Origin: Micromonospora avicenniae
GTDB lineage: Bacteria > Actinomycetota > Actinomycetes > Mycobacteriales > Micromonosporaceae
Direction of reading: 5' to 3'
Length of the DNA stretch: 64,000 nucleotides
Assembly (NCBI RefSeq): GCF_900156065.1
Contig: NZ_FTNF01000002.1
Location: 464,004-528,003 of the forward strand
The translations under genes were made by a program, and so were the position numbers. Shown piece after piece: positions 36,975-45,313 of the stretch (its first letter is position 1; every line of letters starts with the position of its first letter). The notes beneath the pieces were generated by a model. It was not told where the DNA came from. It saw nothing but the letters and a program-made list of their open reading frames with translations, and did no database searches.

Positions 36975-38204
36975 TCATACTCCTACTCCCATGTGCTCAG
37001 CCAACTCCGCAATCGGAGAAGGCGGCGCACCACGTGTGCGACGGAGGATGTCGGACATCACCTCGTGCGCGATCGGCCGGCACCGGATCTCCGACGGCGC
37101 GAGCCGGTCGCCGCGCAGCAGCATCTCCCCGGCGTTGGCGACGTCGCCCATCTGCGCGTAGCCCCGGGCGATGTCGAGGAGGTGATGCGCCCGCCGCTCG
37201 GGCAGCAGCGCGTTGAACGGCGGCTCCTGGATGCGTTGCTGGTGCACCTCCACTGCCCGGCCCCCGTCGCCCAGCTCGACGGCGGCGGCGGCCCGATGCA
37301 GTTCGAGGTTGGTCGGGCCGAACGAGGTCCAGTAGTGGTTCTGGTCGCCACCGAGCAGGATGGCCGCCTCCTCGGCACCGCTGATCAGGTCGCCCACGGT
37401 CGCCGAGTCACCGATGCGGGCGGCCGCCATCGCGCCCTGGAGCAGGAGCATGCCGTAGACGCTGAGCCGTTCCGGGGAGGCGTCGTTGGCGCCGCCGGGC
37501 GCGAGCCGGTTGGCGATGGTGACGTTGAGCTCCAGCGCCGGGCGTGGCCGGCCCATGGCGACCAGGGCGTTGCAGACCCGGGTGGTGGCGATACCGGCCA
37601 GGAGTTGATCGTCGGCCCGCTGGGCGACCGCCATCGACCGGTCGGCGGCGAGCCAGGCCAGGTCGCACTCGCCGAGCTTGCGCAGCACCGAGGAGGCGAT
37701 CTGGTAGACCTGCCCGAGCAGGTGGGCCGCCTCGCGGGCCTCGTCGCCGCTGTAACCGGCGTCCGCCGCCTGGGCGTCGCGCAGCAGCTTCGGCAGGGCG
37801 CGGGTGAGCATCCCGTAGCGGCCGTACTGGTAGGTGAGCCAGGCGTGGTTGACGGCCTTGCGCATGTCTGCCAGCGGCCGCGGGTAGGGCGCGGCGTCGA
37901 AGTAGGCGCTCATCGAGTCGTACCGCTCGAGGGCCGCTCGGATCTCCTCCACCTCGACCTGGTCGATGCAGTTGAGCGCGTCGGTGCGCCGCTCCGGGTC
38001 CTTGCCCAGCAGCAGTTGCACGTCGACCTGGAGGATGTCGGCGATCTCGTACAGGACGGAGAACTTGTCCAGCCGGCGGACACCGCGCTCGACCTTGTCC
38101 ACCCAGCTCTTCGACTTGCCCAACCGGTCGGCGAAGACCTGCTGCGACATCTTGCGCCGGCCCCGCCAGTAGGCGACCCGTCGGCCTATGGGTAGCTCGT
38201 CCAT
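36975..38204 (-). CDS. XRE-family regulator with TPR-like sensor region
   Basis: 409 residues, ATG 38204 with GGGAGGGA upstream. HTH at about 7-65 (VAYWRGRRKMSQQVFADRLG, then KSWVDKVERGVRRLDKF), followed by about 330 residues of helical repeats (e.g. LLRDAQAADAGYSGDEAREA, ARGYAQMGDVANAGEML) resembling tetratricopeptide units. In actinobacteria such large XRE-TPR regulators respond to small peptides or butenolide-like signals. Cotranscribed with the flavoprotein, divergent from the Prim-Pol-like gene. Confidence 0.88.
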   Translation of the reverse strand: MDELPIGRRVAYWRGRRKMSQQVFADRLGKSKSWVDKVERGVRRLDKFSVLYEIADILQVDVQLLLGKDPERRTDALNCIDQVEVEEIRAALERYDSMSAYFDAAPYPRPLADMRKAVNHAWLTYQYGRYGMLTRALPKLLRDAQAADAGYSGDEAREAAHLLGQVYQIASSVLRKLGECDLAWLAADRSMAVAQRADDQLLAGIATTRVCNALVAMGRPRPALELNVTIANRLAPGGANDASPERLSVYGMLLLQGAMAAARIGDSATVGDLISGAEEAAILLGGDQNHYWTSFGPTNLELHRAAAAVELGDGGRAVEVHQQRIQEPPFNALLPERRAHHLLDIARGYAQMGDVANAGEMLLRGDRLAPSEIRCRPIAHEVMSDILRRTRGAPPSPIAELAEHMGVGV

Positions 38205-38441
38205 CTACCGATCCCTCCCCTGCTGAGACGCGGGCCGATGGCCGGTCCGACTCCTCGCGGTTGCGGGCGCGCGGCACGTCTCAGATTTCCGCTGGTCGCA
38301 CAGTCTGTGCGTCAGCCGTACAGCCAGTCCTCATAGTTTTCGTGCAACTTGCATCAGCCGTTCGTCAACTCAACGATCGCGGGTTACGGCAGTGACGGTG
38401 CTCGACGTAATAGGCGGGGTCCGTCGGGCCGACGAGGGGAG

Positions 38442-39122
38442 ATGGCACAAATGTGGGGGAACGTCGGCCCGCGGGTCGCGCAACTGTCGCCTTTGGAGCG
38501 GGTCCGGCTGCGCCGGGTCGCGGTGCGCTACGCCGTCCACGGCTGGGAGGTGACTCCCGGGGCCTGCCTGGCCCGTAGCCGTTTCGTCTGTGGGCGGGCC
38601 GGCTGTCCCACGGTCGGCTGCCACCCCGCGCTGGAGAACTGGGAGCACGCGGCCAGCGCCGACCCGGCCCGGGTGGCGACCTGGTGGCGTACCCGGCCAC
38701 ACGGCGTGCTGCTGCCCACCGGTCGTGCGTTCGACGTGCTCGAAGTCCCCGCCCACCTCGGCCGGCTGGTGCTGGACGCGGTTCAGGTCCACCCGGCCGG
38801 CACCGGCGTCCGCGGGCCGGTGCTGGTCACGCCGACCGGCCGCTGGATGTTCCTGGTACGCCCCGGCGACCCGCTCCGACCCGAGTTGGAGCACTGCTTC
38901 CACGTGGTGCGGCACGGGCCCGGATCGTGGATCCCGGCACCTCCCACCCGACTGCCGGAGGGTGCCGTGCGCTGGGCGGTCGCACCGGAGCAGGCCCGCT
39001 GGCAACTGCCCGACTCCTACCTCTTGCAGAACACCCTGATCGACGCGCTCCGGGCGACCGGCATCACGCTCACCTCGGATCTGCTCCCCGGTCATCTGCC
39101 CCTCCCCCGCCGCGGCATGTGA
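38442..39122 (+). CDS. Bifunctional primase/polymerase (Prim-Pol)-like protein, probably degenerate
   Basis: 226 residues, ATG 38442 after GAGGGGAG. It aligns by eye with the short actinobacterial Prim-Pol family: a Cys cluster (RFVCGRAGCPTVGCHPA), ENWEHAASADPARVATWWR, HGVLLPTGRAFDVLEVP. Active archaeo-eukaryotic primases have a DxD pair here; this protein has FDVLEVP, so one catalytic acid is shifted or lost. No helicase partner. It may bind nucleic acid without priming. Confidence 0.72.
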   Translation: MAQMWGNVGPRVAQLSPLERVRLRRVAVRYAVHGWEVTPGACLARSRFVCGRAGCPTVGCHPALENWEHAASADPARVATWWRTRPHGVLLPTGRAFDVLEVPAHLGRLVLDAVQVHPAGTGVRGPVLVTPTGRWMFLVRPGDPLRPELEHCFHVVRHGPGSWIPAPPTRLPEGAVRWAVAPEQARWQLPDSYLLQNTLIDALRATGITLTSDLLPGHLPLPRRGM

Positions 39123-39294
39123 CCTGGCGGGACGGGGCCGCGACGTCGAGGTGACCACTGCCTCCAGCCGCGACGGGACAGCGACACCGGCGAGGTCACG
39201 GGCGCTACGGACCCCGAAAACGGCAGCGTCGTGGGGGTGCCTGTCCTCGTTGAGCAGGGCGACGGCGCGGACCCGCGCCGGGAGCGGGGGAACA

Positions 39295-39456
39295 ATGTCC
39301 ACCGACAACACCGCGCCGTACACCGGCGGCAGCGAGCCGCCCTACCGCAGCCGCCCCCGGCGTCGCTGGGCCGGCACCCGTCCGGCGGGCTCACGTCCCG
39401 GCCGTCCCCGGCCGATGGGCTCCCGCCCGGCCGGCACCCACCGTCCGGTGCGCTGA
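39295..39456 (+). CDS. Small basic Pro/Arg/Gly-rich peptide, uncertain
   Basis: 53 residues from ATG 39295, preceded by GGGGGA. Composition is Arg/Pro/Gly with MSTDNTAPYTGGSEPPYRSR at the start; no fold is evident. The ribosome site and a serviceable start argue for translation, but GC-rich spurious frames look similar. Confidence 0.35.
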   Translation: MSTDNTAPYTGGSEPPYRSRPRRRWAGTRPAGSRPGRPRPMGSRPAGTHRPVR

Positions 39457-39477
39457 CCCGACCGACCCCGATAGCCG

Positions 39478-39555
39478 ATCCTTCCGGTGGCGGTTCTTCC
39501 GGTGGCGGTTCTCCCGGTGGCGGGTCTTCCGGCGGCGGTTGTTCCGGTTGCCGTC
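39478..39555. repeat. Degenerate 15-bp tandem repeat
   Basis: About five units of TTCCGGTGGCGGTTC or close variants. Read on the plus strand they encode GGGSS/GGGSP units; read on the minus strand one frame gives PPPEE units. Because no surrounding gene is convincing, it is best treated as a non-coding tandem array. Confidence 0.75.
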
Positions 39556-39748
39556 CTCCCGGCGGACGGGCGATTCGACCGGGATGGCCGCGGGGCCGGA
39601 CAAGAGGCGTCGTAAGCGCTCGCTCGGACAAGTCGCGCCAGCTCCGACTTCCTGCGCCGTTTCCGGCTGCTTCCGGACCGCTGCGCCGCACCGGCAGATG
39701 CGGACGCGTCCGGCGCCGACTGGGCGGCTGGGCGTGCCGCGCGACGCG

Positions 39749-39860
39749 GCCGGCATCGGTGTCTCACGCTGATACCGCTGGGTCATATTTATGCCTCTGT
39801 GGTATCACGCCCAATCGCAGACCGTACAGATCCGCCGACGGACCTCTGGCATGTGGCACG
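39749..39860. repeat. Interspersed repeat copy B with palindrome
   Basis: Second copy of the element at 25553-25665. The right arm CTCTGTGGTATCA (39795-39807) is identical to copy A; the left arm TGATACCGCTGGG (39770-39782) is degenerate. The minus strand again has a peptide ending ICTVCDWA-stop, with the stop inside the palindrome (39805-39807), and a start at ATG 39786 reading MTQRYQRETPMPAA. Confidence 0.75.
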
Positions 39861-39994
39861 TTCCGGCGGGGCGCGTAACACGGTCGCGCGGCAGGGCTGG
39901 CCAAGGGCAAAAGGACCGGCAGGGGGCGGCGTGAGCCGCCGCCGCAGCGGGTATGCCGCCGGACCGCTGAACCGCGTGAGGGGAAGGCACCGCC

Positions 39995-40252
39995 ATGCTC
40001 AGCAAAGAGGATCAGCGCAGGTTCGAACAGATCACCCGGCAGCTCCGCGAGAGCGACCCGGCGTTCTTCGCCCGGCTCGACAACCGGGCACGCGGCCGCC
40101 GTGGCCGCTACCTGCTGCTGTTGACCATCGTGCTGTGGGCCGCGCTGCCGGCGATGACCGTACTCGCCGGGCGGCTGGCCGGCGCTATCTGCGCAGTGGT
40201 ACTGGTGGCCAACGCGGTGCTGATGTGGCGCTTCCGGCGCCGCTGGCTATGA
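39995..40252 (+). CDS. DUF3040 small membrane protein
   Basis: 85 residues, ATG 39995 with GGGGAAGG upstream. N-terminal MLSKEDQRRFEQITRQLRES, then two membrane helices (YLLLLTIVLWAALPAMTVLA and GAICAVVLVANAVLMW) and a basic tail. This is the DUF3040 pattern, common in actinobacteria; function unknown. Confidence 0.88.
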   Translation: MLSKEDQRRFEQITRQLRESDPAFFARLDNRARGRRGRYLLLLTIVLWAALPAMTVLAGRLAGAICAVVLVANAVLMWRFRRRWL

Positions 40253-40324
40253 CCGTCCGCGCCGGCCGGCCCGCGGCTTCGGGAAGACCCGGACCGCGAG
40301 CGGGTCGGCGCGCCGGCATCCGCC

Positions 40325-41227
40325 TCAGCCGCCGAAGGCGCGGTAGGCCCGCCGGAGACGTTCCAGCAGACCTGGCCCGCCGATGGCGGGAGCCGGCGGA
40401 CCCAGCTGTCGCAGCAGCAGGTCCGGGCCGGTGGCCAGGGTCGGCGGCCGGTCGGGCAGCGGCACCGGCGGCGACCAGAACCGGTCGGTCACCTCGGCCA
40501 TCGGCGTCGCAGGCAGGGTGGCCAGGGCCCGCGCGGCCCCGGCCGGCAGGGTGTCCACCGGCTCGACGCCGACGGTCACCTCGTCCTCTTCGGACGATGC
40601 CGGGGTCACCGCGCCGTTGCTGGTCGCCCGGAGCGTCCGGAGCCGGTCGAGCAGATCGGTACGACCACGGCCACGCCAGTGCAGCAGCTCGAACGGGTCC
40701 GCGTCGAACGCCTCGGCGAGCAGGTAGAACGTGGCCGCGAGATGTTTGCACGGCACGGCGAAGTCCGGGCAGTTGCAGCGCTGGGTCAGCTCGTCGATCC
40801 CGGCCGGGAAGAGTGGCGCGCCCGCCGAGGCGAAACGTTCCTCCAGTTCGGACGGCAGGTCGCCGGCGAGCAGCCGGGCGCTGAAGAACGCCTGGCCGGC
40901 CAGCTCCGCCTCGATCCGGTTCCAGAGTTCCGCGGGGAACGGGGAAAGTCCGATATGGACGTCGTACGGACGGGGCCGGGAGCCCTGCACCACGGCGCTC
41001 ACCATGCCGGGAGCGATGTCCAGCCGCACGACCTGGCCGGCCCGCGCGTACGACCGGCCGCGGGTGAGCCGGGTGCCGAGGGCGAAGGACTCCAGCACCT
41101 CCAGGAACCGGCGTGACCACCAGGACTGGCCGATCGCGCCGCGGGTGCTGCGCGCCCGCAGGCCGCCCGCCACTTTTCGCGGACGGCCGTAGTCGGCGAA
41201 GCGGCCGTTGGTCGTCCCCTCGCTCAC
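40325..41227 (-). CDS. SWIM zinc-finger protein partnered with SNF2 helicase
   Basis: 300 residues from GTG 41227, which overlaps the helicase stop by four bases (GTGA). The SWIM finger CNCPDFAVPCKHLAATFY (CxC...CxH, about 150-167) is intact. N-terminal GQSWWSRRFLEVLESFALGT and ARAGQVVRLDIAPGMV are typical of actinobacterial SWIM proteins that accompany SNF2 helicases, where the pair is thought to act in DNA repair or chromatin-like remodelling. Confidence 0.9.
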   Translation of the reverse strand: MSEGTTNGRFADYGRPRKVAGGLRARSTRGAIGQSWWSRRFLEVLESFALGTRLTRGRSYARAGQVVRLDIAPGMVSAVVQGSRPRPYDVHIGLSPFPAELWNRIEAELAGQAFFSARLLAGDLPSELEERFASAGAPLFPAGIDELTQRCNCPDFAVPCKHLAATFYLLAEAFDADPFELLHWRGRGRTDLLDRLRTLRATSNGAVTPASSEEDEVTVGVEPVDTLPAGAARALATLPATPMAEVTDRFWSPPVPLPDRPPTLATGPDLLLRQLGPPAPAIGGPGLLERLRRAYRAFGG

Positions 41228-44200
41228 TCGACCACCGCCCCGGCCTCCAGCGCGAACAGCTCCCGCAGCTGCGCCGTCGACAGCTCGGTGACCCACTGCT
41301 CACCGGTGCCCACCACCCGAGCCGCGAGGCTGCGCTTGTCGGCGATCAGAGCGGCCACCTTCTCCTCCACCGTTCCGGCGCAGACGAACTTGCGTACCTG
41401 CACCCGGCGGCGCTGACCGATCCGGAACGCCCGGTCCGTGGCCTGGTCCTCGACCGCCGGGTTCCACCAGCGGTCGACGTGCACCACATGGTTAGCGGCG
41501 GTCAGGGTGAGCCCGGTGCCGCCCGCCTTCAACGACAGAATGAAGATCGGCGGGCCGTCCGGGGACTGGAACCGGGTGACCATGGCGTCCCGGTCGGCCT
41601 TGCCTACGCCACCGTGCAGGAACAGCACCTCGCGGCCGAGGCGGGCCGAGAGGTGGCCGCGCAGCATGCCGCCGAACTCGGCGTACTGGGTGAAGAGCAG
41701 CGCCTTCTCCCCCGCCGCGAGCACCTCGTCGAGGATCTCGTCCAGCCGGGCCAGCTTGCCGGAGCGGCCGTCCAACGGTGAGCCGTCGCGCAGCAGTTGG
41801 GCGGGGTGGTTGCAGACCTGCTTGAGCCGGGTCATGGTGGCCAGCACCAGGCCGCGCCGTTCGATGCCCTCACTGGACTCGATCTTGGCAAGCATGTCGT
41901 CGACCACCGCCCGGTAGAGCGAGGCCTGCTCGGCCGTCAGGTTGCAGACCACCTCCATCTCCAGCTTCTCGGGCAGGTCCGAGATGATCGACGAGTCGGT
42001 CTTGAGCCGGCGCAGCACGAAGGGGCCGGTGATCCGGCGCAGCCGCTCGGCGGTCTCGGCGTCGCCGTGGCGCTCGATCGGCTCGGCGTACCGCTTCTTG
42101 AACGTGGCCGCCGGCCCGAGCAGCCCGGGGTTGACGAACTGCATGATCGACCAGAGATCGGCGAGGCGGTTCTCCACCGGCGTACCGGTGACGGCCACCC
42201 GTTGCCGCGCCGGCAGCGCGCGGACGGCCTCGGCCTGGCGGGTGGCCGCGTTCTTGATGGCCTGCGCCTCGTCCACCACCACCCGGTGCCAGTCGATGCC
42301 GGCGAGCGCCACCGAGTCGCGGGCCGCCACCGAGTAGGTGGTGAGAACGAGGTCGGCGCTCTGCACGGCCTCGGTGAACTCCGTTCCGCGCGCCCGGTCG
42401 GCGCCGTGATGCACGTGTACGCGCAGCTCCGGCGTGAACCGGGCCGCCTCCCGCTGCCAGTTGCCGACCAGCGACATCGGGCAGACCAGCAACGTCGGCC
42501 CGGCCTCCGGCGGGTCCCCGGCGAGCAGCGCGAGCAGCTGCACCGTCTTGCCCAGCCCCATGTCGTCGGCGAGCACGCCGCCCAGGCCGAGCGACTGGAG
42601 GAAGGCCAGCCAGGCTAGGCCCCGCCGCTGGTACGGGCGCAGCACGCCGCGGAACGACGCGGGCGGGTCCAACGGGGTGAGCCGCCGCTCCACGGCGCCG
42701 GCGAGCAGGTCGCCCAGCGGCCCGTCGGCGCTCACCTCCAGCACCGGCAGGGCCTCCTCGTCGTCACCGGCGGTGAGGCCGAGACGCAGCAGGTCCGCGA
42801 CGGTCAGCTCACCGGACGAGCGGAGCAGGCGCAGGCCGGCGGCGAGCCGCTTCGGGTCCAGCTCGACCCAGCGACCGCGCAGCCGCACCAGGGGAGTCTT
42901 CAGCGACGCCAGCGCCGCCAACTCCTCGGCGGTGAGCGGCTGGTCGCCGAGGGCCACCTCCCACCGGTAGTCGACCAGGGCGTCCAGCCCAACCCCGCCC
43001 CCGGTGCTGGCGACGGTGCCCGGGGCGGCGCGGCCGCGAGCGCGCAGCCGGGCGCCGAGCCGGGCCGAGGGACGCCGCCACCAGGACGGCAGCAGCACAC
43101 CGAACCCGGCGGCGTGCAGCACCGGGGCGCCCTCCCGCAGGAACCGGTGCGCGCCCTCGACGTCCAGTTCCAGCACCTCCGGCGCGGCCGTACGCAGCGC
43201 CTCGTCCAGGTCGGGCCAGAGGCGGCTGGCCCGGCCCAGTTCGGCGAGAAGGGTCTCCTGCACGTTCCCGGCCCGGCCGGCGAGGGCGGCTACCGCCGCC
43301 GGTTCCCGCCAGACCTGCCCGGCGTCGACGTGCAGGCTCGGCTCGTCCGCGGCCTGAAGCCCGAACTCCAGCCGCCACCGGCCCTCGGCGACGGCAGCGG
43401 GCCCGTCGTCGGCGCCCGCGCCGGGCACGGTCACCAGAACCGGTTCGGTGATCTCGTCCGGGGCCGGCTCGACCAGCCGGAAGCTGGCCCGGACACGGCC
43501 GCCGGCAGCGTCCCGCTGCCACGCGTCCAGCTCCGCCCGGAGGGTGGCCAACGCGGCCGGGTCGGCGGTGAACTCCCGCTGCGGTCCGGCGAGGGCGGCC
43601 AGCCAGGCCGGCACGGGGCCGCCGGGGCGCATACCGCGGGCCAACGCGGTCTCCGCGAGCGCGGTCCGGGCGGCGGCGTCGGTCAGCGCGTCCAGTGCGT
43701 CGGCGACCAGGTCGCCCTGGGCCAGGTCGGGGTGGGCGGCCCGGGCGGCCGGCGGCAGGGCGAGCGCGAGGGAGCGCGCCCAGCCGGCGTCGGTGCCGGT
43801 GAGCAGCGGTCGCCAGACCGCCCGCGCCGGACGTCCGTCGGCCACGCCGGGCAGAACCCGGCCGCGGGTCACCAGGTCGACGGCGAAGCGGGCCAGCTCG
43901 GCGAGGTGGCGCAGGGTCGCCCCGGGCACCACCGGCAGCTCGTCCACGGCGCGCAGCAGGGACAGCGCGGCGTCCGGGGCGTACCGCAGCACGGGAACCC
44001 GCCACCCGGCAAGGGTGACCCGCCCGCGCGGCGGCTCCTCGACGGCGGGCCGGACCAGTTCCGGCGATTCGACGGGTACGCCACCGCGGGCCGGCAGGGT
44101 GAGCAGCTCGGAGCCGAGCCCGGCCGGCTCGGCGAACTCCGCGAGCGCGGCGGCCAGCGCCGGGTGGTCGGCTGCGAACGGGTGCGGGCGTTCCCGGGGC

Positions 44201-44304
44201 GGCCGGCCCGGCCGGGGCGGCGCGGCGGCCGGGAGCGCGCTCTCCTCGCCCCAGACGGCGAGCACCGACTCGCCGGGCAGCCACGACCCGTGGATGACCA
44301 GCAC
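41224..44304 (-). CDS. SNF2-family DEAD/DEAH helicase
   Basis: 1026 residues. GTG 44304 is chosen for its GAGGGGGAG ribosome site and because VLVIHGSWLPGES matches the start of the family. The N-terminal 500 residues include the bacterial SNF2-associated domain; the motor has DDMGLGKTVQLLAL (motif I), VVVDEAQAIKN (II), VTGTPVENRLADLWSIMQF (III region), LLFTQYAEFGG, and RWWNPAVEDQATDRAFRIGQ (V-VI). SNF2 enzymes translocate on dsDNA. Translationally coupled to the SWIM protein. Confidence 0.95.
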   Translation of the reverse strand: MLVIHGSWLPGESVLAVWGEESALPAAAPPRPGRPPRERPHPFAADHPALAAALAEFAEPAGLGSELLTLPARGGVPVESPELVRPAVEEPPRGRVTLAGWRVPVLRYAPDAALSLLRAVDELPVVPGATLRHLAELARFAVDLVTRGRVLPGVADGRPARAVWRPLLTGTDAGWARSLALALPPAARAAHPDLAQGDLVADALDALTDAAARTALAETALARGMRPGGPVPAWLAALAGPQREFTADPAALATLRAELDAWQRDAAGGRVRASFRLVEPAPDEITEPVLVTVPGAGADDGPAAVAEGRWRLEFGLQAADEPSLHVDAGQVWREPAAVAALAGRAGNVQETLLAELGRASRLWPDLDEALRTAAPEVLELDVEGAHRFLREGAPVLHAAGFGVLLPSWWRRPSARLGARLRARGRAAPGTVASTGGGVGLDALVDYRWEVALGDQPLTAEELAALASLKTPLVRLRGRWVELDPKRLAAGLRLLRSSGELTVADLLRLGLTAGDDEEALPVLEVSADGPLGDLLAGAVERRLTPLDPPASFRGVLRPYQRRGLAWLAFLQSLGLGGVLADDMGLGKTVQLLALLAGDPPEAGPTLLVCPMSLVGNWQREAARFTPELRVHVHHGADRARGTEFTEAVQSADLVLTTYSVAARDSVALAGIDWHRVVVDEAQAIKNAATRQAEAVRALPARQRVAVTGTPVENRLADLWSIMQFVNPGLLGPAATFKKRYAEPIERHGDAETAERLRRITGPFVLRRLKTDSSIISDLPEKLEMEVVCNLTAEQASLYRAVVDDMLAKIESSEGIERRGLVLATMTRLKQVCNHPAQLLRDGSPLDGRSGKLARLDEILDEVLAAGEKALLFTQYAEFGGMLRGHLSARLGREVLFLHGGVGKADRDAMVTRFQSPDGPPIFILSLKAGGTGLTLTAANHVVHVDRWWNPAVEDQATDRAFRIGQRRRVQVRKFVCAGTVEEKVAALIADKRSLAARVVGTGEQWVTELSTAQLRELFALEAGAVVE

Positions 44305-44436
44305 GTGCTCCCCCTCGTCGACACCCCGGCCCAGGATAGGCGAACCGGGGCGCCGCACCGGCGCCGCCGTGTCCCGGGGCCGGAGCACGGCGGCCGCTCG
44401 GCACGGCCACCGGCGGCCTTCGCCGGCGGAGCGGGG

Positions 44437-44958
44437 TCACACCGCGCCGGTGCTCCCGTCGGTCAGCTCACGGAGGATGTCCGCGTGGCCGGCGTGCCGG
44501 GCGGTCTCCTCGATCATGTGCACGAAGATCCAGCGCAGCGAGACCTCACCGAGTTGCGGGTGCGGCACCACGTGGTCGAGGTCGAAGCGGGCGGCCACCG
44601 CCCGGGAGCGGGCGCACGCCTGCTCGTACGCGGCGGTGAGGCGCTCGACCGTGTCGCCGGGCGTGAGGGCGAAGCTGGCCGCCGCGTCCTCCTCGCTGGT
44701 CAGGTAGACGTCGCCGGGCTCGGGGGCGAGCAGGCAGGGGAACCAGTTGTGTTCCACCATCGCGAGGTGCCTGAGCATGCCGGCGAGGGTCGTCGCGGAC
44801 GGGACCAGCCGACGCGCGGCCTCGGCGTCGGAGAGCCCGCGCACCTTGCGCAGCACCACGCCGCGGTGGAAATCGAGGAACGATTCGAGCACCGCACGCT
44901 CGTCGCCCGTCCTGGCCAGCACCGGGGCGAGCGTGGGATCGATCGATGTCTCCGCCAT
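44437..44958 (-). CDS. DinB/DUF664-family protein
   Basis: 173 residues, ATG 44958. Four-helix DinB fold with potential metal His: TLAGMLRHLAMVEHNWFPCL (His at the end of helix 2) and IFVHMIEETARHAGHADILR (two or three His). Family members include mycothiol- and bacillithiol-dependent transferases; actinobacterial DUF664 proteins are mostly untested. Confidence 0.88.
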   Translation of the reverse strand: MAETSIDPTLAPVLARTGDERAVLESFLDFHRGVVLRKVRGLSDAEAARRLVPSATTLAGMLRHLAMVEHNWFPCLLAPEPGDVYLTSEEDAAASFALTPGDTVERLTAAYEQACARSRAVAARFDLDHVVPHPQLGEVSLRWIFVHMIEETARHAGHADILRELTDGSTGAV

Positions 44959-45040
44959 TTCCGCACCCTAGCCCGGCCGGAATCCCCGTGCAGCCCGCTA
45001 TCCGCTGCGCGGCCCCGCCGCGAAGGGCAGGATGGGGCCC

Positions 45041-45247
45041 ATGGCCGCAACGGTAGAGATTCCCCTCGTGGACGGTCCGGCCGCCGGGCAGCGCGTCGTC
45101 GTCGAGCTGGACAGCAACGGCCGCCCGCCGCTGACCCATCACCATCTCGGCCCCGGCGGGCTGGCCGCCGCGGAGATCTACGAGTTGGAGTCCGCCGGCG
45201 AGGAGGCCCGCGACTGGCGCTACTGCTGGCGGGGTCCGGCCGCCTGA
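45041..45247 (+). CDS. Small hypothetical protein
   Basis: 68 residues from ATG 45041 (an in-frame ATG at 45032 is the alternative). MAATVEIPLVDGPAAGQRVV, then HHHLGPGGLAAAEIYELESA and a Trp/Tyr-rich end DWRYCWRGPAA. It resembles small beta-rich actinobacterial proteins of unknown role. Divergent from the DinB gene and convergent with the pyruvyl transferase. Confidence 0.6.
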   Translation: MAATVEIPLVDGPAAGQRVVVELDSNGRPPLTHHHLGPGGLAAAEIYELESAGEEARDWRYCWRGPAA

Positions 45248-45313
45248 GCGATTGTCGGGAAACGCCGGGGCGAGCGAGGCAGAGCCCAGGCTGCCCGGGC
45301 GTCCCGGGTCCGC

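Larger units (their letters stand above)
39457..39994. other. 538-base intergenic region with two repeat types
   Basis: Contains a 15-bp tandem array (39478-39555), copy B of the interspersed repeat (39749-39860) with a possible minus-strand peptide beginning at ATG 39786, and the promoter region of the DUF3040 gene. No gene is firmly supported. Confidence 0.6.

Noticed and set aside
39092..39691. Minus-strand frame with PPPEEPPPEG repeats
   Set aside because: Tandem-array translation with no start context; composition typical of a shadow frame.
39391..39786. 131-codon minus-strand frame beginning MTQRYQRETPM
   Set aside because: Only the first 20 codons are shared with the other repeat copy; the rest is the 15-bp array read as NRHRK units, so the full-length frame is not supported as a gene.
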